DNA of 32,119 bases from Nonomuraea terrae (GCF_004348995.1 NZ_SMKQ01000088.1:1-32119), one strand, 5' to 3'. Counted from the first letter of the stretch, positions 14,799 through 23,230 are shown. The notes: generated from the sequence alone by a model not told the origin. Made by a program: numbers and translations.

Positions 14799-16892
14799 AT
14801 GCGCTTCGCCGTACTCGGGCCGATCGAGGCGACCACCGGCGACGGCCGGCCCGTCCGTGTGCCCGAGCTGAAGGTGCGGGCGCTCCTGGCGTTCCTGCTC
14901 GCCCACGAGGGGCGGGTCGTGGCGGCCGAGCGGCTGATCGAGGGACTGTGGGGCGACCGGCCGCCGGGCAATCCGCTGGGAGCGCTGCGGGCGAAGGCGT
15001 CGCAGCTGCGCCGGGCGCTCGACGAGGCGGAGCCGGGGGCCAGGAAGCTGGTCGTCACCCGCCCGCCCGGCTACCTGCTCGACGGCGACACCGACGCGCG
15101 CCGCTTCCTGGAGACCGCCGCGCGGGGCCGGGCCGCCACCGATCCGGGCGAGCGGGCCGCGCTGCTGGCCGAGGCCCTGGCGTGGTGGCGGGGGCCGGCC
15201 TTCGCCGACCTCCCCGCCGAGCCGCTGGTGCGCGCCGCCGCCGCCCGTCTGGAGGAGCAGCGGCTGAGCGTCCTGGAGGACTACGCTGACGTACGGCTGG
15301 TGCTGGGCCAGGACGCCTCCCAGGTCGGCGAGCTGACCGAGCTGGCCGCGCAGCACCCGGCCAGGGAACGCTTCCACGGCCTGCTCATGAGGGCCCTCTA
15401 CCGGTCCGGGCGGCAGGCGGAGGCGCTCGACGTCTACCGGGCCTTCCGCGACCGGCTGCGCGAGGAGCTGGGTCTGGACCCGGGGCCCGAGCTCGTCGCG
15501 CTGCACCAGGCGATCCTCGAGCAGCGCCCCGAACTGCGCCGCCCGGCGGGTCCTCCGGTGCCCGCGCCGGCCCGGCTGCCCGAGCCGCTCACCGAGCTGG
15601 TCGGCCGGGACGACCTGCTCGCCGAGCTGCTCGCCCTGCCGCGTGCGGCACGGCTGGTGACGCTCACCGGCCCCGCGGGGGCGGGTAAGAGCCGGCTCGC
15701 GCTGGAGGCCGCCCGCCGGCTGAGCGGCGATTTCCCCGACGGCGCGTACGTTGTAGAGCTGTCGTCCGTGCGCGCCGGGCCCGGGCCGGAGGCGGCCGAG
15801 GCGGCCGCGGCGGCGCTCGGCCTGCGCGCCGACGGCGTTGACGGCCCCGGCCGGCTGATCGCCGCGGCCTTCGGCGGCCGCCGGGCGCTGCTGGTCCTCG
15901 ACGACTGCGAGCACGTCGTGGAGCCGGTGGCCGAGCTGACCGAGCTGCTGCTGCGCACCGGGCCCTGGCTGCGCGTCATCGCCACCGGCAGGGAGCCGCT
16001 GGGCGTCGCCGGAGAGGTCGTGCGGGAGGTGCCGCCGCTGGAGGTCGGGGCGGCGATGCGGCTGTTCGCCGACCGCGTCCGTGACACGCTGCCGGGTTTC
16101 GCGGTGACGGGCGCGGAGGCCGGCGCCGTCGAGACGATCTGCCGCCGTCTTGACGGCCTCCCGCTGGCGCTGGAGCTGGCCGCGGCCCGGGTGCGGGCGC
16201 TGGGCGTGCGCGCCGTGGCCGACCGGCTCGACGACCGGTTCCGGCTGCTGTCGGCCGGGCGGCGGGCCGGGCCCGCGCACCAGCGGACGCTGCGGGCGGC
16301 GCTCGACTGGAGCTGGGAGCTGCTGACCGAGCCGGAACGCGTCGTGCTGCGCCGCCTGGCGGTCCAGGCCGGCGGGTGCACCCTGGAGGCGGCGGAGCGG
16401 GTGTGCTCCGCGCCCACGCCGATCGCCGGTGACCCGGCCGGGCTGCTCGACCCGGCAGGTCCCGGTGTGGGGACGGATCTGGATCCCGCCGACGTCGCCG
16501 GGGTGCTCGCGCGGCTGGTCGATCGGTCCCTGGTGGTGCGGTCCGGCGAGCGGTACCGGCTGCTGGAGTCGGTGGCGGCGTACGGGCTGGAGCGGCTGCG
16601 CGAGGCCGGCGAGCACGACGGCGTCCTGCGCCGGTACGCCACGTACTACACGCAGCTGGCGGAGTGCGCGGAGACGTACCGGAGCGGGCCGGCCCGGCAC
16701 CGCTGGGTGCGGCGGCTGGACGCCGAGGCCGCGAACCTGCGCGCCGCGCTGGAGGCGGCCGTGAGCGTGGGCGACACGCGGCTGGCCGCGCGGCTGACCG
16801 GCTCGCTCGGCTGGTACCACACCCAGACCGGACGCCGCATGGCCGCCCTGCCCCCGAACGGCGAACGGCCGGCCGCCGCATCGATGCCGTGA
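14799..16892 (+). CDS. SARP/AfsR-type regulator with NTPase domain, C-terminally truncated
   Basis: This protein is about 697 residues. The ATG at 14799 fits the family start (MRFAVLGPIE) and has AGGG eight nt upstream; a GTG at 14790 is in frame but lies inside that site. Domains: OmpR-like winged helix (1-95, with VPELKVRALLAFLLAHEG), bacterial transcriptional activator domain (about 100-245, ending LREELGLDPGPELVALHQAIL), then an NB-ARC/AfsR-like NTPase with Walker A GPAGAGKS (291-298) and Walker B ALLVLDDCEH (about 364-373). The usual C-terminal TPR region, normally several hundred residues, is missing. Homology stops at LTGSLGWYHTQTGRR and about 20 unrelated residues follow. A 29-bp tandem array begins 32 nt after the stop. 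It probably regulates the divergent exporter or a biosynthetic pathway. Whether the shortened protein works is open. Confidence 0.88.
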   Translation: MRFAVLGPIEATTGDGRPVRVPELKVRALLAFLLAHEGRVVAAERLIEGLWGDRPPGNPLGALRAKASQLRRALDEAEPGARKLVVTRPPGYLLDGDTDARRFLETAARGRAATDPGERAALLAEALAWWRGPAFADLPAEPLVRAAAARLEEQRLSVLEDYADVRLVLGQDASQVGELTELAAQHPARERFHGLLMRALYRSGRQAEALDVYRAFRDRLREELGLDPGPELVALHQAILEQRPELRRPAGPPVPAPARLPEPLTELVGRDDLLAELLALPRAARLVTLTGPAGAGKSRLALEAARRLSGDFPDGAYVVELSSVRAGPGPEAAEAAAAALGLRADGVDGPGRLIAAAFGGRRALLVLDDCEHVVEPVAELTELLLRTGPWLRVIATGREPLGVAGEVVREVPPLEVGAAMRLFADRVRDTLPGFAVTGAEAGAVETICRRLDGLPLALELAAARVRALGVRAVADRLDDRFRLLSAGRRAGPAHQRTLRAALDWSWELLTEPERVVLRRLAVQAGGCTLEAAERVCSAPTPIAGDPAGLLDPAGPGVGTDLDPADVAGVLARLVDRSLVVRSGERYRLLESVAAYGLERLREAGEHDGVLRRYATYYTQLAECAETYRSGPARHRWVRRLDAEAANLRAALEAAVSVGDTRLAARLTGSLGWYHTQTGRRMAALPPNGERPAAASMP

Positions 16893-16924
16893 CCCGCCCA
16901 GTGCCCCTCTGGTCGAGGGGCCGC

Positions 16925-17186
16925 TCCTTTGGTGCGAGCCTGCCGGAGGACCGCTGCTTCGGTGCCAGCCGGTCGAAGGGTCCTGCTTCGGTCGCGGGCG
17001 GTCAAGGAGCCCTGCTTCGGTGCCAGCCGGTCAAGCGGCCGTGCTTCGGTGCCAGCCGGTCAAGCGGCCGTGCTTCGGTGCCAGCCGGTCAAGCGGCCGT
17101 GCTTCGGTGCCAGCCGGTCAAGCGGCCGTGCTTCGGTGCCAGCCGATCAAGGCGGCCTGCTTCGGGTCGAGGGCGGTCAGGGGGCC
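16925..17186. repeat. 29-bp tandem repeat array, nine units
   Basis: Units start at 16925, 16955, 16984, 17013, 17042, 17071, 17100, 17129 and 17158. The period is 29 bp except for the first unit, which is 30. The four central units (17013-17128) are identical: TGCTTCGGTGCCAGCCGGTC followed by AAGCGGCCG. Units decay towards both edges. There are no spacers, so it is not CRISPR. Twenty-nine is not a multiple of three, so any frame through it cycles. Each unit can form a small hairpin GCCG-gtcaag-CGGC. It fills the gap between two convergent genes. Confidence 0.92.
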
Positions 17187-17196
17187 ACCAGGGCGG

Positions 17197-18876
17197 TCAG
17201 TGGCCGGTCGCGCGGCGCAGGGCGCGTTTCACCGTGCCGGTGAGCTTGAAGCGCACGCCGACCTTGGCGGCGCGCTCGGCGCGGGTGGCCGCGTGCAGGT
17301 CGCGGCGCAGCGTGCCGACCTCGCGGCGCAGCTCGACGGCGCTCTTGCGCCACTTGCCGGCCTCGTCGCGCCACTTGACGACCTGGGCGCGCAGCCGTTC
17401 GTTCTCCTTGGCGAGGCGGTCGGCCTCGGCCCTGGCCTCCGTCCTGGCCCGGTACGCCGCCCGCCGCCCGAGCAGCTCGGCGGGCTCGCGGCCGAACCCG
17501 TACGTCTCCCCCTCCACCCACCGGACGGCGGAGACCTCGTCCACCACGTCGTCGAGCGGCTCGCCGGGCCGGGCGAGGAGGCGGGCGCGGGCGAAGGACG
17601 ACACGCGTTCCAGCCGCGCCGCCGTGACGCCCTCGGGCGTCTCGTCCAGCAGCACGCCGACCAGTCCCGCCTCGTCGGCCTTGGCCACGTTCAGCAGCCG
17701 GCTCACGGTGTCCTCGCCGGGCACCCAGCCGGCCGGGACGCGCAGCACGAACGGCACGGACGGGTGCACCTCCTCCGTGGTGGCGAGGTGGACGCGGCTC
17801 TCGTGCTCGTAGTGGCCGTGGACCAGCACGAGCTCCAGGTTCGGGTCCTTGAGCGGGGCGCGGCGGTCGCGGTCGAGTTTGTCCCACGGGCCGACCACGA
17901 CCACGGACAGGTCGCCGGTCGTGCCGGCGAGCAGCGCGTCCACGGTGGCGCGGACGTTGTCGTAGCCGGCGGTGCCGTCCACCACCGCGGTCACGTACGG
18001 GATCTTCCACTGCCGGTCCGGGTGCGTGCGCAGCCACTGGTAGGCGGGGATGCGGTCGGCCACGAACGCGTGGCTGACCCGGTCGATGCGCTTCTGCTCG
18101 CGCATCCGCATGGTGGGGCCCAGGTGGTAGGCGCGGGCCCGCGGCTCGGGGATGAACACCGCGCCGGCCTGCGCGAGGCGGTAGCCCATCTCGGTGTCCT
18201 GGCCGAGGATCAGCTCGTCGTCCATGGGGCCGGCCGCCTCGACCAGGCGGGCGCCGACGGAGGTGGCGCCGCCCACGTGCAGGCTGAACGGCCGCTGCGT
18301 GCCGCCCGTCAAGCCGTCGGTGCGCTCGACCAGGCCGACGAGCCAGGCGTGCGGCTCGGCCGGCTCGAACGCCGCCTCCAGGTCGTCGGGCAGGGCCTCG
18401 GGCAACTCGGCCGAGGTGAACCTGAGGTAACCGGTGACGGACAGGTAGGGGGCGGTGTGGTGCCAGCGCATGTGCGCCTCGATCGCCCCGGGGGTGAGCA
18501 CCACGTCGGAGTCGAGCCAGTGGATGACGTCGCCGGTGGCCTCGGCCAGCCCCGCGTTGCGGGCACTGGCGCGGCCGGGCTGTTCGCACAGGACCAGTCG
18601 GGCGTCCACGCCCTCCGGCAGCCGCAGCGCCGGCACGCTGCCGTTGTCGACCACGATGATCTCGGTCAGCTCCGCCGGGTACGTCTGCCGCGCCAGCGCC
18701 CGCAGCACCAGGTCGAGCTTCCGCTGGCCGCCGTAGGCCGGGATGATCACGCTGACCCGCAGCTCGGGCGTGAAGTGCTCCGGCGGCTGGAGGACCCGGT
18801 AGTCGTTACCGCGCACCCGTGCCACGCCGCCTCCGTCAGGCGGCTGGGGGCGGTCTCCTCGGGGTGTCGCGGACAT
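17197..18876 (-). CDS. GT2-family glycosyltransferase with C-terminal coiled coil
   Basis: This 559-residue protein transfers a sugar from a nucleotide donor, probably at the inner face of the membrane. The ATG at 18876 is chosen because the fold begins soon after it; frames extending upstream give Arg-rich nonsense through the intergenic region. A GAGGAG lies 11 nt upstream, slightly far. The GT-A domain spans about 40-290: VSVIIPAYGGQRKLDLVLRA, EIIVVDNGS, and the DXD-like WLDSDVVLTPGAIEAH, then GQDTEMGYRLAQAG. A second, less clear domain follows (about 300-470). Residues 478-530 form a charged coiled coil (RLAKENERLRAQVVKWRDE), suggesting oligomerisation or a scaffold. It diverges from the sulfotransferase/GT4 pair and probably serves the same glycan pathway (inference). 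Confidence 0.9.
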   Translation of the reverse strand: MSATPRGDRPQPPDGGGVARVRGNDYRVLQPPEHFTPELRVSVIIPAYGGQRKLDLVLRALARQTYPAELTEIIVVDNGSVPALRLPEGVDARLVLCEQPGRASARNAGLAEATGDVIHWLDSDVVLTPGAIEAHMRWHHTAPYLSVTGYLRFTSAELPEALPDDLEAAFEPAEPHAWLVGLVERTDGLTGGTQRPFSLHVGGATSVGARLVEAAGPMDDELILGQDTEMGYRLAQAGAVFIPEPRARAYHLGPTMRMREQKRIDRVSHAFVADRIPAYQWLRTHPDRQWKIPYVTAVVDGTAGYDNVRATVDALLAGTTGDLSVVVVGPWDKLDRDRRAPLKDPNLELVLVHGHYEHESRVHLATTEEVHPSVPFVLRVPAGWVPGEDTVSRLLNVAKADEAGLVGVLLDETPEGVTAARLERVSSFARARLLARPGEPLDDVVDEVSAVRWVEGETYGFGREPAELLGRRAAYRARTEARAEADRLAKENERLRAQVVKWRDEAGKWRKSAVELRREVGTLRRDLHAATRAERAAKVGVRFKLTGTVKRALRRATGH

Positions 18877-19092
18877 ACGTGCAGACGCTCCTCGGCGATC
18901 GGCTCGGTGACTGCGGCAACACACTTTACGCCGCTTTTCCGGGGGAACCTCCTGGTCACCCCTCTTCCGAGCCGTGTTCACACAGGTCATCCCGCACAGT
19001 AACCTCACAGAATCCTCTGTGGTGCTCGCCAGGGATCCACGCCGGCAGAAAATGGGGTTTTGAGGGGGTCGGCGGCGGTTACGCAACGTATC

Positions 19093-19135
19093 GGAGTAGT
19101 GTCATGTGTCGCGTGCGACGTGACTCCGGACACTA
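19093..19135. promoter_or_regulatory. Nested palindromes in the GT2/sulfotransferase divergent region
   Basis: GTCGC-GT-GCGAC (19108-19119) is enclosed by GTCA/TGAC (19101-19104 and 19121-19124) and GGA/TCC (19093-19095 and 19125-19127). A competing arm pair TAGTGTC/GACACTA lies at 19097-19103 and 19129-19135. A smaller hairpin CACAGA-atcc-TCTGTG is at 19006-19021. The 321-bp gap (18877-19197) has no other gene; these are operator or RNA-structure candidates. Confidence 0.45.
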
Positions 19136-19183
19136 TCTCGACATCTCGTGGCCGATTCTCAGTCAATCTCCAGAAACAGCCGG

Positions 19184-19189
19184 TACCCT
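19184..19189 (+). promoter_or_regulatory. -10 element for a leaderless sulfotransferase transcript
   Basis: TACCCT fits the actinomycete TANNNT pattern and stands 8 nt before the ATG at 19198, which would place transcription initiation on or next to the start codon. No ribosome-binding site precedes the gene. I could not identify a clear -35. Confidence 0.4.
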
Positions 19190-19197
19190 CGCCCATC

Positions 19198-20073
19198 ATG
19201 ATGTGGCAGCGTAGAGTCAGCGGCGCGCTGGCCAAGTACGCGGGTTTCCGAATCGAACGAGTAGGAAAAAGCGGAAAGGCTGTGCCAGAACGGCCGGCGC
19301 CGAAGAAGAAGCCCGCAGAAGTGTCGTTCCGGCCACCGGCCGACCCCGAGGCCGATCGCCTGCTCACCGCCCCCGTGTTCGTCATCTCCCCCGTGCGGTC
19401 GGGCTCGACGCTGCTGCGCTCGATGATGAACGCCCACCCCGACCTGCACGCCCCGCACGAGCTGCACGTGCGCAGGCTGAGCGTGGACTTCGGCACCGGG
19501 CTGGCGGAGCGGGCGATGGCCGCGCTCGGCCACAACCGCGCCGACCTCGAGCACCTGCTGTGGGACCGCGTCCTCCACCGTGAGCTGGTGCGCAGCGGAA
19601 AGCGCTTCATCGTCGACAAGACGCCCGCCAACGCCTTCGCCTACGACCGCATCGCGGCGTGCTGGCCGGACGCGCGCTACATCTTCCTGCTGCGCCACCC
19701 GGCCTCGATCGCGACGTCCTGGCACGAGGCGAGCCCTGACAGGCGCACGCCCGAGGAGGCCGCGACCGACGCGCTGCGCTACATGAAGGCCGTGGAGCGC
19801 GCCAGGAAGGCGCTGCCCGGCCTGACCGTGCGTTACGAGGACCTGACCGGCGAGCCGGAGAAGACCGGCCGCCGCATCTGCGAGTTCCTCGGCATCGACT
19901 GGGCCCCCGAGATGCTGACCTACGGCACTCCCGACGTCGTGACGAAGGGGCTCGGCGACTGGAAGGACAAGATCCGTTCGGGCGAGGTCCAGCCGGGCCG
20001 CGACCTGCCCACGCCGGAGGACATCCCTGAGGCGCTGAAGCCCATGTGCCGGACCTGGGAGTACTTGCCATGA
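19198..20073 (+). CDS. PAPS-dependent sulfotransferase
   Basis: This protein is about 291 residues; the ATG at 19198 is followed directly by a second ATG. It transfers sulfate from PAPS to a sugar or other hydroxyl. The 5'-phosphosulfate loop is VISPVRSGSTLLRSMM (about residues 62-77), followed by KRFIVDKTPANAF and the 3'-phosphate-binding RHPASIATSW. The C-terminal LTVRYEDLTGEPEKTGRRICEFLGI is the standard end of this family (Sulfotransfer_3 type). The N-terminal 50 residues are basic. The gene appears leaderless. Its TGA overlaps the ATG of the GT4 glycosyltransferase (ATGA), so the two are co-expressed and probably modify the same glycan. Confidence 0.93.
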   Translation: MMWQRRVSGALAKYAGFRIERVGKSGKAVPERPAPKKKPAEVSFRPPADPEADRLLTAPVFVISPVRSGSTLLRSMMNAHPDLHAPHELHVRRLSVDFGTGLAERAMAALGHNRADLEHLLWDRVLHRELVRSGKRFIVDKTPANAFAYDRIAACWPDARYIFLLRHPASIATSWHEASPDRRTPEEAATDALRYMKAVERARKALPGLTVRYEDLTGEPEKTGRRICEFLGIDWAPEMLTYGTPDVVTKGLGDWKDKIRSGEVQPGRDLPTPEDIPEALKPMCRTWEYLP

Positions 20074-21251
20074 AGATCCGCTACATGCTGGTGCACGCCT
20101 ACGGCATGGGCGGCACGATCCGCACGGTCGTCAACCAGGCCAACGCGATGGCCCAGGCGGGCCACGACGTCGAGATCGTCAGCGCGGTGCGCCGCCGTAC
20201 CAAGCCGCGATTCGAGATCGACGAGCGGGTCAAGGTGTGGGCGCTGGTCGACCAGCGTGACGGCGTGGTGGCCGACTCGTTCGCCCGCAAGGTGTGGCGG
20301 CGCGCCCGCGGCAAGATCGTGCCGTACGGCGAGTTCGCCGCCCACTACTTCACCCAGCGGGTGGAGGGCGCGCTGATCGAGTACGTGTCGTCGGTCGAGG
20401 ACGGCATCCTGGTGACCACCCGCCCGGCGCTCAACCTGGTCTCCGCCCGCCGGGGCTCCAGCAAGGCCGTCCGGGTGGCGCAGGAGCACATGAACCTGGC
20501 CTCGTACCACCCGGCCGTGCGCGAGCACATCACCCGCTACTACGGCAGCTTCGACGCGGTCGCGGTGCTGACGGAGACGAGCCGGGCGGAGTACCGCGCG
20601 ATCTTCAAGGACATGCCGATCGTCCGCATCCCGAACGCCGTGCCCATGGAGCACCGCAAGCACTCCGACCACAGCAACCCGATCGTCATCGCGGCCGGCC
20701 GGTTGGTGCCCCAGAAGGGCTTCGACATGCTCATCCCGGCCTTCGCCTCGATCGCGGAGGCCCACCCCGAGTGGAAACTGCGGATCTTCGGCACCGGACC
20801 GCTCCAGCAGAAGCTGCAGAACCGCATCAACAAGCACGACATGGGCGACCGCATCAAGCTCATGGGGCGCAGCGACCGCCTCCACGAGGAGCTGGCCAAC
20901 GCGTCGATCTACGCGCTGAGCTCCCGGATGGAGGGGCTGCCGATGGCGATGATCGAGGCGATGGGCCACGCCCTGCCGATCGTCGCCTTCGACTGCCCGA
21001 CCGGGCCAGCCGACGTGCTGACGCCGGGCAAGGACGGCGTGCTGGTGCCGCCGCGCGACGTCCCGAAGCTCGGAGAGGCGCTGTCGCAGGTGATGGGCGA
21101 CGCCGACCTGCGCCAGCGCATGGGCGCCACCGCCGCGGAGACCGCCCGCGGGTACACGCCGCAGGTCGTCATGCCGCTGTGGGAGGAGCTGTACACCGCG
21201 CTGCTCAACCGCGCCCCCATCGCCCACGACTACGGCGCCGCACGCGGCTGA
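20070..21251 (+). CDS. GT4-family glycosyltransferase
   Basis: This 393-residue retaining glycosyltransferase has a GT-B fold. The N-terminal acceptor half starts MKIRYMLVHAYGMGGTIRTV, with the glycine-rich loop of the family. The C-terminal donor half carries IVIAAGRLVPQKGFDMLI and the EX7E-like SRMEGLPMAMIEAMGHALPI. The start at 20070 overlaps the sulfotransferase stop, with GGGAG 8 nt upstream in the preceding coding sequence. The usual location is the cytoplasmic membrane face. The donor sugar is unknown. A strong hairpin follows the stop. Confidence 0.93.
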   Translation: MKIRYMLVHAYGMGGTIRTVVNQANAMAQAGHDVEIVSAVRRRTKPRFEIDERVKVWALVDQRDGVVADSFARKVWRRARGKIVPYGEFAAHYFTQRVEGALIEYVSSVEDGILVTTRPALNLVSARRGSSKAVRVAQEHMNLASYHPAVREHITRYYGSFDAVAVLTETSRAEYRAIFKDMPIVRIPNAVPMEHRKHSDHSNPIVIAAGRLVPQKGFDMLIPAFASIAEAHPEWKLRIFGTGPLQQKLQNRINKHDMGDRIKLMGRSDRLHEELANASIYALSSRMEGLPMAMIEAMGHALPIVAFDCPTGPADVLTPGKDGVLVPPRDVPKLGEALSQVMGDADLRQRMGATAAETARGYTPQVVMPLWEELYTALLNRAPIAHDYGAARG

Positions 21252-21269
21252 TCGTTCCCGGCTGGCGGA

Positions 21270-21313
21270 CACGCCGTCCCCGGACCCGCCCCGGCGGGTC
21301 CGGGGACGGCGTG
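21270..21313. terminator. Perfect 21-bp stem hairpin after the GT4 gene
   Basis: Positions 21270-21290 are the exact reverse complement of 21293-21313, leaving a 2-nt centre (in practice a loop of 4 or more). The stem is almost entirely G+C. It begins 19 nt after the GT4 stop and before the same-strand methyltransferase, so it should end the sulfotransferase operon. Confidence 0.88.
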
Positions 21314-21395
21314 CGTTCAAGGGTGTCCCGCCCCGAGGTCAAGGCCGCGCCCGCCGGGCCGTGCCCGAGATGGTGCCCGAGGTAGGAATGACTCC

Positions 21396-21995
21396 ATGGG
21401 GCTCGCACGGCTGCTGCACCACCACACCGGCACGATCGACCACCCGCTCGCGTACGAGGTGTCCGCCACGGTCTGGTTCCTGGGGGCGCGCCGCGCGGTG
21501 TTCACCCGGCTGGCCGCCGCGGTCCGGCCGCGCGCCGGCGACCGGGTCCTCGACGTGGGCTGCGGCACCGGCTACCTGAGCCGGATCCTCTCCCCCGTGG
21601 TCGGGCCCGCCGGCCAGGTGACCGGCATCGACCCGTCCCCCGCGATGATCCGGTACGCCGCCGCCCGCGCCCGCGGCAACTGCACGTACGTCCTCGGCGG
21701 CGCCCAGACCCTGCCGTTCCCCGACGGGTCGTTCGACGCGGTGACCGCCACCCTGGTCGTCCACCACATCCCCGCCGAGGACCGGCCGGAGGCGCTGGGT
21801 GAGATGTACCGGGTGCTGCGGCCGGGAGGGCGGCTGCTCGTCGCCGAGCCCCGGCCGCTCGCCGGCCGGCTCGGGCCGATGGATGGCGACCCCCGTGACC
21901 TGCTGGGGTCGCTGATCCTCGACACCGGGTTCCAGGTGGAGTCGGAGGGCGAGCTGCCGTACCTGCTGTACTACGTCCGCGCGGCGCGGCCGTAA
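21396..21995 (+). CDS. Class I SAM-dependent methyltransferase
   Basis: This 199-residue protein has a Rossmann methyltransferase core. Motif I is VLDVGCGTGYLSRIL, followed by the acidic VTGIDPSPAMIRYA, LPFPDGSFDAVTATLVVHHI (motifs II/III) and LRPGGRLLVAEP. This is the UbiE/Methyltransf_11 pattern. It is probably soluble and its substrate cannot be told. AGGTAGGA stands 8 nt before the ATG. Transcription is separate from the upstream operon because of the hairpin. Its last 25 nt overlap the end of the convergent broken membrane-protein gene. Confidence 0.9.
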   Translation: MGLARLLHHHTGTIDHPLAYEVSATVWFLGARRAVFTRLAAAVRPRAGDRVLDVGCGTGYLSRILSPVVGPAGQVTGIDPSPAMIRYAAARARGNCTYVLGGAQTLPFPDGSFDAVTATLVVHHIPAEDRPEALGEMYRVLRPGGRLLVAEPRPLAGRLGPMDGDPRDLLGSLILDTGFQVESEGELPYLLYYVRAARP

Positions 21996-22380
21996 GTCGG
22001 GGTGAGGCCGGGCGTCTCGCCCTGGCGGGCGGCGACGATCCCCGCCGCGCTGAAGACCGCGGCGATCACCCACGTGATCGGGCCCTGCAGCCCCGGCCGC
22101 AGCGGCGCGTAGCCCGGCACGATGACGAACACGACGAACGCGATGTCGAGCAGGGACGCCAGGATGAGGTTGATCCAGAAGCCCGCCCTGGAGTTGCGCC
22201 AGTTCATGGCCGCGGCCGACGACGATCACGACGATGGCGCCGGCCAGGATGTTCCAGGCGTCCTGGAAGATGCGGGCCTGCACCATGCCCGGATCGAGCG
22301 ACCGCCCGAGCGTCAGCAGGGCGTAGGCCGCGTTGATGTGCACCAGGCCCCAGAGGATGTAGAAGATCGCCCCGCGCCGG
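21971..22380 (-). pseudogene. Frameshifted small four-helix membrane protein
   Basis: Two adjacent minus-strand frames give the two halves of one hydrophobic protein. The upstream half (about 22380-22230) reads GAIFYILWGLVHINAAYALL then WNILAGAIVVIVV. After a one-base shift near 22205-22230 the downstream half reads MNWRNSRAGFWINLILASLL, FVVFVIVPGYAPL and WVIAAVFSAAGIVAA. No start codon or signal precedes the first half: the sequence runs straight into the LysR remnant at 22382. I read this as a pseudogene of about 130 residues with four membrane segments. A sequencing error is the alternative for the shift but not for the missing start. Confidence 0.65.
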
Positions 22381-22381
22381 C

Positions 22382-22944
22382 ACGCTGTTCGCCGCGTTCC
22401 ACCGGGAACATCCCGGTGTGGTCATCGAGCCCCGGCCCGCTCCTGGCGGTGCCCTCACCCTCGCCCGTCAGGTGCGCGACGGCGACCTCGATCTGGCGTG
22501 GGCGCAGGGGCTGCGCGTGGCCGAGCTGGCTCGCGAACCCATCGGGCAGGCAGGCGCCGGCGGACCGCCGCCTGCCTGAAGGGCCTGAAGGGGAGGTGCG
22601 GATCGCCGATCTGGACGGGGAGGCGTTCGTCGGCATCCCCGGAGGGGTGGGGCGCCCGGGCGCTGACCGACCAGGCGTTCCGGGAGGCCGGCGTGCGCCG
22701 GCGCATCGCGGTCGAGGTGGCCGGCATCATGACGTGCGCCGAGCTGGTCCGTGCCGGGTTCGGCGTCGCCGTCGTCCCCAGATCGCATGTGAGGCGGGCG
22801 CGGGGGCTGGCGTGGCGGCCGGTGGCCGGCTTGCCACCGTGGGGCGTCTCGCTGGTCGCGCCGTCCGGCAGACGGCTCACGTCGGCGGCCGCCGCCTTCG
22901 CGGATCTGGCCTGTGCGACGTTCGGCGTCACACTGTCGCGGTGA
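22382..22944 (+). pseudogene. LysR-family regulator remnant (effector domain only)
   Basis: The plus strand shows a LysR substrate-binding domain split over three frames. Frame 2 (22382-22579) reads TLFAAFHREHPGVVIEPRPA and VRDGDLDLAWAQ. Then EVRIADLDGEAFVGIPGG follows in another frame (about 22590-22650). Last, ALTDQAFREAGVRRRIAVEV through RAGFGVAVVPRSHV follows in the frame ending at 22944. The N-terminal helix-turn-helix and linker are absent. At least two frameshifts and a 5' deletion make it non-functional. It probably once controlled a divergent neighbour, now lost or represented by the broken membrane gene. Confidence 0.78.
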
Positions 22945-22976
22945 GGCCGCTGAGGCCGGAGATGGGTGTGGGCCGC

Positions 22977-23230
22977 TCAGGCCGGGGTGAGTGCCCGCTT
23001 CTTGCGGGCGAAGCTCTTCGCGCGTTCGGGCCCGGGGTGGGGATGCGGGCGGGTGCGCGTACTTCTCAAGGGCGGCGGCGTCGTGGCCGGCGGGGGCGAG
23101 CGCGCGTACTTCTTGACGGGGGCGGCGTCGTGGCCGGCGAAGTCGGCGGTGACCGATGGAACGGGCCGCTCCTGGTAGGGGCGGATCTTGAGGTCTTCTG
23201 CGCCGCTGAGGGCCTGTGGCTTGCCCCTGC
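22977..23230 (-). pseudogene. Broken gene of unknown family
   Basis: Minus-strand pieces look protein-like but sit in different frames: EDLKIRPYQERPVPSVTADF, FAGHDAAPVKKYAR, AGHDAAALEKYAH and a basic C-terminus AKSFARKKRALTPA ending at the stop at 22977. The AGHDAA..KYA motif recurs because a DNA segment containing GCGTCGTGGCCGGCG is directly repeated (around 23077 and 23128). I do not recognise the family. The pieces may continue the short frame at 23324-23446. Confidence 0.35.

Noticed and set aside
16925..17186. CRISPR array
   Set aside because: The 29-bp units abut with no spacers, the unit is not CRISPR-like and no cas genes are present.
16929..17243. Repeat protein with CFGASRS-type units encoded through the array
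   Set aside because: A 29-bp unit shifts frame at each copy, so all frames stay open by chance; there is no start signal or conserved context.
17020..19002. Long plus-strand frame opposite the GT2 gene
   Set aside because: It is an antisense by-product of GC bias; the minus-strand protein has clear GT2 motifs.
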